Shown here piece by piece: positions 62,305-64,000 of a DNA stretch of 64,000 bases. The notes beneath the pieces were generated by a model that did not search any database, was not told where the DNA came from, and saw only the letters and a list, made by a program, of their open reading frames with translations. Source of the stretch: Cellulomonas persica (GTDB lineage: Bacteria > Actinomycetota > Actinomycetes > Actinomycetales > Cellulomonadaceae); contig NZ_BJUA01000006.1 in NCBI RefSeq assembly GCF_007989825.1, forward strand, positions 183,254-247,253, read 5' to 3'. Every line of letters starts with the position of its first letter. The stretch's first letter is position 1. The position numbers and the translations under genes were made by a program.

Positions 62305-63270
62305 CTACGCGCGCGGGCCCGTCCCGCGGCCCGCCGGGGCACTGCCCGTCCGCGGGGTGCGCGGCGCGGGCTGGCAGCGCGGGCAGAACGCCGCGCTGCG
62401 GTTCATGAACTCCACGCGGCGGATCGGCGTGCCGCAGCGCGGGCACGGGCGACCCTCCTGGCCGTACACCGCGAGGCTGCGGTCGAAGTACCCCGACGCC
62501 CCGTTGACGTTGACGTACAACGCGTCGAAGCTCGTGCCGCCCTGCGCGAGCGCCTCGCTCATGACCTCGGTCGCCGCGTCGAGCACGCGCACGACGTCGA
62601 CCGGACGCAGCCCCGCCGTCGCGCGCGCGAAGTGCACCCGGGCGCGCCACAGCGCCTCGTCGGCGTAGATGTTGCCGATGCCGGAGACCAGGCCCTGGTC
62701 GAGCAGCGCGCGCTTGATGCCCGTGCGCCGCGCACGCACGGCCCGCACGAGCGCGCGACGGTCGAGCGCCGGGTCGAGCAGGTCGCGCGCGATGTGCGTC
62801 ACCGGCTCGGGCACGGTCGGGGACGACGAGCCACGTCCGCCGGGTGCGCCGTCCGGGGTGGGGACCAGGTCCTGCACACTCAGGTGCCCGAACGTGCGCT
62901 GGTCGACGAAGTCGAGCGCTCCGCCGTCGTCGAGGTGCAGGCGCACCCGCAGATGGGGGTGCGGTGAGGCGTCGTCGGTCGCCACCGCGTCCGCCGGGCG
63001 CACGAGGAGCTGACCGCTCATGCCGAGGTGCACCATCAGCGCCTCGTCGCTCTCGCCGTGCGCCGTCTGCAGCGGCACCCACAGGAACTTGCCGCGCCGC
63101 ACCGCGGCCGCGAGCGTACGGTCCTGCAGGCGTCCGGCCAGGTCTGCGGGACCGGCGAGGTGCCGGCGCACGCTGTAGTCGCGCCGCACGTCGACGCGCG
63201 TGACCCGGCGGCCGACGACGTGGCGCTCGAGGCCGTCGCGGACGGTCTCGACCTCGGGCAGCTCGGGCAC
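62305..63270 (-). CDS. mutM: Formamidopyrimidine-DNA glycosylase (Fpg)
   Basis: 321 aa from the GTG at 63270. Base-excision repair of 8-oxoguanine and formamidopyrimidine. The N-terminus PELPEVETV contains the catalytic Pro and Glu; GKFLWVPL and [11 protein letters not shown] are core motifs; the helix-two-turn-helix is [20 protein letters not shown]. The C-terminal zinc finger is CPRCG...FCPRC (C-X2-C-X16-C-X2-C). The 20 residues after the finger are a variable tail. It follows rnc at a 39-nt gap, the usual order. Confidence 0.97.
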   Translation of the reverse strand: MPELPEVETVRDGLERHVVGRRVTRVDVRRDYSVRRHLAGPADLAGRLQDRTLAAAVRRGKFLWVPLQTAHGESDEALMVHLGMSGQLLVRPADAVATDDASPHPHLRVRLHLDDGGALDFVDQRTFGHLSVQDLVPTPDGAPGGRGSSSPTVPEPVTHIARDLLDPALDRRALVRAVRARRTGIKRALLDQGLVSGIGNIYADEALWRARVHFARATAGLRPVDVVRVLDAATEVMSEALAQGGTSFDALYVNVNGASGYFDRSLAVYGQEGRPCPRCGTPIRRVEFMNRSAAFCPRCQPAPRTPRTGSAPAGRGTGPRA

Positions 63271-63309
63271 GGCTCAGCGGCTCCTGCGCATCGGGAGGTC
63301 GGGCACGTG

Positions 63310-64000
63310 TCAGCCGGCCGGAGTGACCAGGCCCGCGTCCGCCACCGACTCGGCCGCTGCGGTCTGCTCGAGCCGCTGCAGGGCCTCGTAGGCAGCCTGG
63401 GCCGCCTGCTGCTCGGCGAGCTTCTTCGCGGGGCCGACCCCTGTGCCTCGCACCTCGCCGCCGACGACGGCGTGCGCGGTGAATGTGCGCGCGTGGTCCG
63501 GGCCCTCGCCCTGCACGTCGTAGTGCGGCGCACCGAGCCCGAGCCCGGCCGAGAGCTCCTGCAGCGAGGTCTTCCAGTCGAGCCCCGCACCGAGGTGCGC
63601 CGCGTTCGCGAGCGTGGGCCCGACGAGGCGCTCGACGATCGCACGCGCCGTCTCGAGCCCGTGCGACAGGTAGATCGCCCCGAACACGGCCTCGAGCGTG
63701 TCCGACAGGATCGAGTCCTTGTCCCGGCCGCCCGTCGCGAGCTCACCCTTGCCGAGCAGCACGTAGCGACCCAGGTCGAGCTCACGCGCGACGCCGGCGA
63801 GACCCCGCTGCGAGACCGTCGCCGCGCGCATCTTCGCGAGCGAGCCCTCGCTCTCGTCGGGTCGCGAGCGGTACAGCGACTCGGTCACCACGAGCCCCAG
63901 GACGGTGTCGCCGAGGAACTCGAGGCGCTCGTTCGTCGGGATGCCACCCGCCTCGTGCGCGAACGAGCGGTGCGTCAGGGCGAGCACGAGAAGCTCGGGG
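63310..64000 (-). CDS. rnc: Ribonuclease III, partial at the window edge
   Basis: About 230 codons; the start lies beyond 64000. Endonuclease domain with [11 protein letters not shown], signature [17 protein letters not shown] and the second acidic motif [15 protein letters not shown]-terminal dsRNA-binding domain ([15 protein letters not shown] ... [19 protein letters not shown]). It cleaves double-stranded RNA in rRNA maturation. rpmF is expected upstream. Confidence 0.97.
   Translation of the reverse strand, partial: PELLVLALTHRSFAHEAGGIPTNERLEFLGDTVLGLVVTESLYRSRPDESEGSLAKMRAATVSQRGLAGVARELDLGRYVLLGKGELATGGRDKDSILSDTLEAVFGAIYLSHGLETARAIVERLVGPTLANAAHLGAGLDWKTSLQELSAGLGLGAPHYDVQGEGPDHARTFTAHAVVGGEVRGTGVGPAKKLAEQQAAQAAYEALQRLEQTAAAESVADAGLVTPAG

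Overview
The window is very GC-rich actinobacterial chromosome. GTG starts, 4-nt start/stop overlaps and long shadow frames are everywhere. The gene orders rplU-rpmA-obgE-proB, nadD-(Pro-rich membrane protein)-rsfS-phosphatase-tRNA-Ala and rnc-mutM, together with ykoFEDC and a DevR/DevS-type two-component pair, suggest a Micrococcales member, most likely Cellulomonas or a close relative. The taxon is an inference; no marker in the window names a species.

Layout: 1-4548 (minus) comEA (cut by the window edge), degV, leuS. 4713-16610: mostly single genes with their own promoters (HerA-like ATPase, MntR/DtxR-type regulator, carboxypeptidase with a lectin-like domain, frameshifted metallophosphoesterase, unknown membrane-anchored protein, glutathionyl-hydroquinone-reductase-like enzyme, CYTH protein, membrane alpha/beta hydrolase). 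16614-22235 (minus): complete oligopeptide/nickel-type ABC importer with a perfect hairpin between the binding-protein gene and the permease genes. 22448-26340 (plus): TPP riboswitch followed by ykoF-ykoE-ykoD-ykoC, an ECF-type importer for thiamine or its precursor. 26368-36944: Nudix hydrolase, ppc, a secreted protein of unknown function, a ThrE-like exporter, DUF488 protein, APC permease, HSL-type hydrolase and Zn alcohol dehydrogenase. 36945-40750: tRNA-Ala(GGC) with tandem hairpins and a possible transposase scrap, then histidine phosphatase, rsfS, a Pro/Ala-rich membrane protein, nadD and a 51-aa membrane protein.

40957-44600 is an accessory block of sulfur-type genes (GNAT, rhodanese, nitroreductase, LLM flavin monooxygenase, ABC permease). 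The monooxygenase and the permease are both truncated and meet tail to tail near 43935, which looks like a deletion scar. Upstream of the permease fragment lies a 21-codon cysteine-rich ORF with a strong Shine-Dalgarno that resembles a cysteine-attenuation leader. proA, often next to proB, is not here. 44845-52175 (minus): proB, obgE, rpmA, rplU and a large RNase E/G.

52634-60572 (plus) is one translationally coupled operon, cydA-cydB-cydD-cydC plus a two-GAF histidine kinase of the DevS/DosT type. A DevR-like response regulator lies convergently at 60627-61298. A sequence that fits the mycobacterial DosR/DevR box exactly lies about 41.5 bp upstream of the predicted cydA start of transcription. 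I therefore propose that a gas- or redox-sensing DevSR-like system controls cytochrome bd and that its sensor gene is inside the operon it regulates. The window ends with a 2-hydroxyacid dehydrogenase, mutM and the 3' part of rnc.

Across the window, fifteen genes have a -10-like hexamer 6 or 7 nt before the start codon, which implies widespread leaderless transcription.
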